Assembly: GCA_025352915.1 (NCBI GenBank)
Contig: JANXSA010000215.1
Coordinates: forward strand, 1-5,580
Length of the DNA: 5,580 bases
Source of the DNA: Rhodospirillales bacterium
Lineage (GTDB): Bacteria; Pseudomonadota; Alphaproteobacteria; Acetobacterales; Acetobacteraceae
Direction: 5' to 3'
Shown: piece after piece, positions 5,510 through 5,580 of the stretch
How positions within the stretch are numbered: the stretch's first letter is position 1
Layout: the number at the start of each line of letters is the position of its first letter
Made by a program: the position numbers and the translations under genes
The notes under the pieces: model-generated
What the model was told of the DNA's origin: nothing
Database searches by the model: none
Seen by the model: only the letters and a program-made list of their open reading frames with translations

Positions 5510-5550
5510 CCAGGGCACTGCCCTGGACCCGCTGGGGCCGGCGGCCCCAG
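5510..5550. repeat. GC-rich double-hairpin REP-like repeat
   Basis: Two perfect 8-bp inverted repeats stand side by side: CCAGGGCA (5510-5517) with TGCCCTGG (5519-5526), and CTGGGGCC (5532-5539) with GGCCCCAG (5543-5550) around GGC. They are joined by ACCCG and followed by ACCCC. From memory, this double palindrome is a common dispersed intergenic repeat in Acetobacteraceae and related alphaproteobacteria. It lies in the leader or promoter region of the nucleoside transporter, 28 bases upstream of the start codon. Confidence 0.7.
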
Positions 5551-5580
5551 ACCCCATTCGTTTGATCGCCTTCGGCAAGG

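Overview
The window is GC-rich bacterial DNA with four protein genes and several palindromic repeats. The order is glycosyltransferase 1 (minus strand, cut by the left edge), a repeat-rich gap, glycosyltransferase 2 (minus), an ABC exporter (plus), and a concentrative nucleoside transporter (minus). High GC content, GTG starts, the protein families, and above all the AT-rich palindrome beside an A7/T7 tract (with a second, GC-rich REP-like element at the right end) suggest an alphaproteobacterium, most likely Acetobacteraceae. That placement is inference from memory of such repeats and was not tested by a search.

Region by region: 1-902 encodes 300 residues of a GT-B fold, GT4-type glycosyltransferase. 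903-1222 has no gene but holds two inverted copies of a 42-bp palindromic element and a separate REP-like hairpin just after the stop codon of the next gene. 1223-2278 is a complete, 351-residue paralogue of the first glycosyltransferase. 2279-2461 is the divergent control region between glycosyltransferase 2 and the ABC gene; it has a third copy of the 42-bp element and an extended -10 promoter candidate. 2462-4246 is a full-length fused permease/ATPase exporter half-transporter of 594 residues. 4247-5482 is a 411-residue NupC-family transporter running the other way; its stop codon directly abuts that of the ABC gene. 5483-5580 is its upstream region and holds a two-hairpin GC-rich REP-like repeat.

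The two glycosyltransferases are diverged tandem paralogues and probably build or modify a glycoconjugate or glucan; donor and acceptor cannot be read from the sequence. The divergent ABC exporter could export or flip a lipid-linked product, but no motif proves the link. The nucleoside transporter looks functionally unrelated.

I see no defence system, CRISPR array, transposase, phage gene or RNA gene, and no clear new multi-gene system. The most interesting material is the repeat family (three copies in 1.4 kb, two forming a long inverted pair, two flanking glycosyltransferase 2 as direct repeats) and an unusual substrate/cation site in the nucleoside transporter.
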